Source: JBDRHL01 sp043816955
GTDB lineage: Bacteria > Planctomycetota > Phycisphaerae > Sedimentisphaerales > CAYZTY01
Direction: 5' to 3'
Assembly (NCBI GenBank): GCA_043816955.1
Contig: JBDRHL010000200.1
Coordinates: forward strand, 1 to 6,112
Length of the DNA stretch: 6,112 nucleotides
Made by a program: the position numbers and the translations under genes. This document shows, piece by piece, positions 6,027 to 6,112 of the stretch (its first letter is position 1; each line of letters starts with the position of its first letter). Under the pieces are notes generated by a model that had not been told where the DNA came from, did not search any database, and saw only the letters and a program-made list of their open reading frames with translations.

Positions 6027-6112
6027 ATGGAAGATTACCCGCGAACATTGATGGAATTGGAAAAGCGGTTTTCATCGGAAGAGGCCTGTCGGGAATATTT
6101 GGAAGTTCTTCG
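6027..6112 (+). CDS. IS1595-family transposase, N-terminal 28 codons (partial)
   Basis: The visible residues include MEDYPRTLMELEKRFSSEEA followed by CREYLEVL, then the window ends. The pattern of a PRTL-x-E-x-E-x-RF segment, then an EEACREYL segment, is the characteristic opening of IS1595-type transposases, where it is normally followed at once by a zinc ribbon and later by a DDE-type (ISXO2-like) catalytic domain. Those parts are beyond the edge, so it cannot be judged whether the gene is intact. It is divergent from the lipoprotein operon, whose promoter is roughly 70 bases from the inferred IS end. Confidence 0.82.
   Translation, partial: MEDYPRTLMELEKRFSSEEACREYLEVL

Larger units (their letters stand above)
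5978..6112 (+). mobile_element. Left end of an IS1595-family insertion sequence (truncated by the window)
   Basis: The transposase start at 6027 and the G-rich sequence GGGGGTATCTCCTTGACT beginning at 5978 suggest that the element's left terminal repeat starts near 5978, about 49 bases before the ATG, a typical layout for compact insertion sequences. IS1595 elements usually make 8-bp target duplications; if 5978 is the true edge, the left copy would be TTATTTAA at 5970-5977. The right end is outside the window, so the exact boundary is inferred. Confidence 0.6.

Noticed and set aside
1..6112. CRISPR array, tRNA, rRNA or known riboswitch
   Set aside because: I saw no regularly spaced repeats, no tRNA cloverleaf with its T-arm signature and no conserved riboswitch core in any spacer.

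Overview
The window looks like chromosomal DNA from a bacterium of moderate GC content. Small SD-preceded genes, TTG starts, a CdaA/CdaR pair and a tiny lipoprotein with a DRPSRL tail would suit an uncultured Planctomycetota (Phycisphaerae-like) genome. That placement is an impression from protein style only, and no marker here proves it.

Layout from left to right. Positions 1-52 hold the first 17 codons of an unidentified minus-strand gene. Positions 53-328 are a divergent intergenic region with a -10 hexamer on each strand, a 10-bp inverted repeat, a terminator-like hairpin and a near-palindrome overlapping a probable der -35 box. Next on the plus strand come der (EngA), a double GTPase of 50S ribosome assembly, and a CstA-family membrane transporter. 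The transporter's 3' end runs 23 bp into a convergent minus-strand block. Read right to left, that block is a small lipoprotein, then cdaA (membrane diadenylate cyclase, c-di-AMP synthesis), then cdaR (YbbR-domain regulator). A good sigma70-type promoter (TTGACA-N18-TAAAAT) lies upstream of the lipoprotein. The window ends in the left end of an IS1595-family insertion sequence, with the first 28 codons of its transposase.

How the genes fit together: der is housekeeping translation machinery. CstA-type carriers import pyruvate or peptides. CdaA and CdaR form the c-di-AMP synthesis module that in other bacteria controls osmolyte and K+ balance and cell-wall homeostasis; the usual third member, glmM, is missing here. 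I see no clearly novel system. The best leads are a methionine in place of glycine in the CdaA DGA motif, the lipoprotein leading the c-di-AMP operon, and the symmetric elements in the divergent control region.
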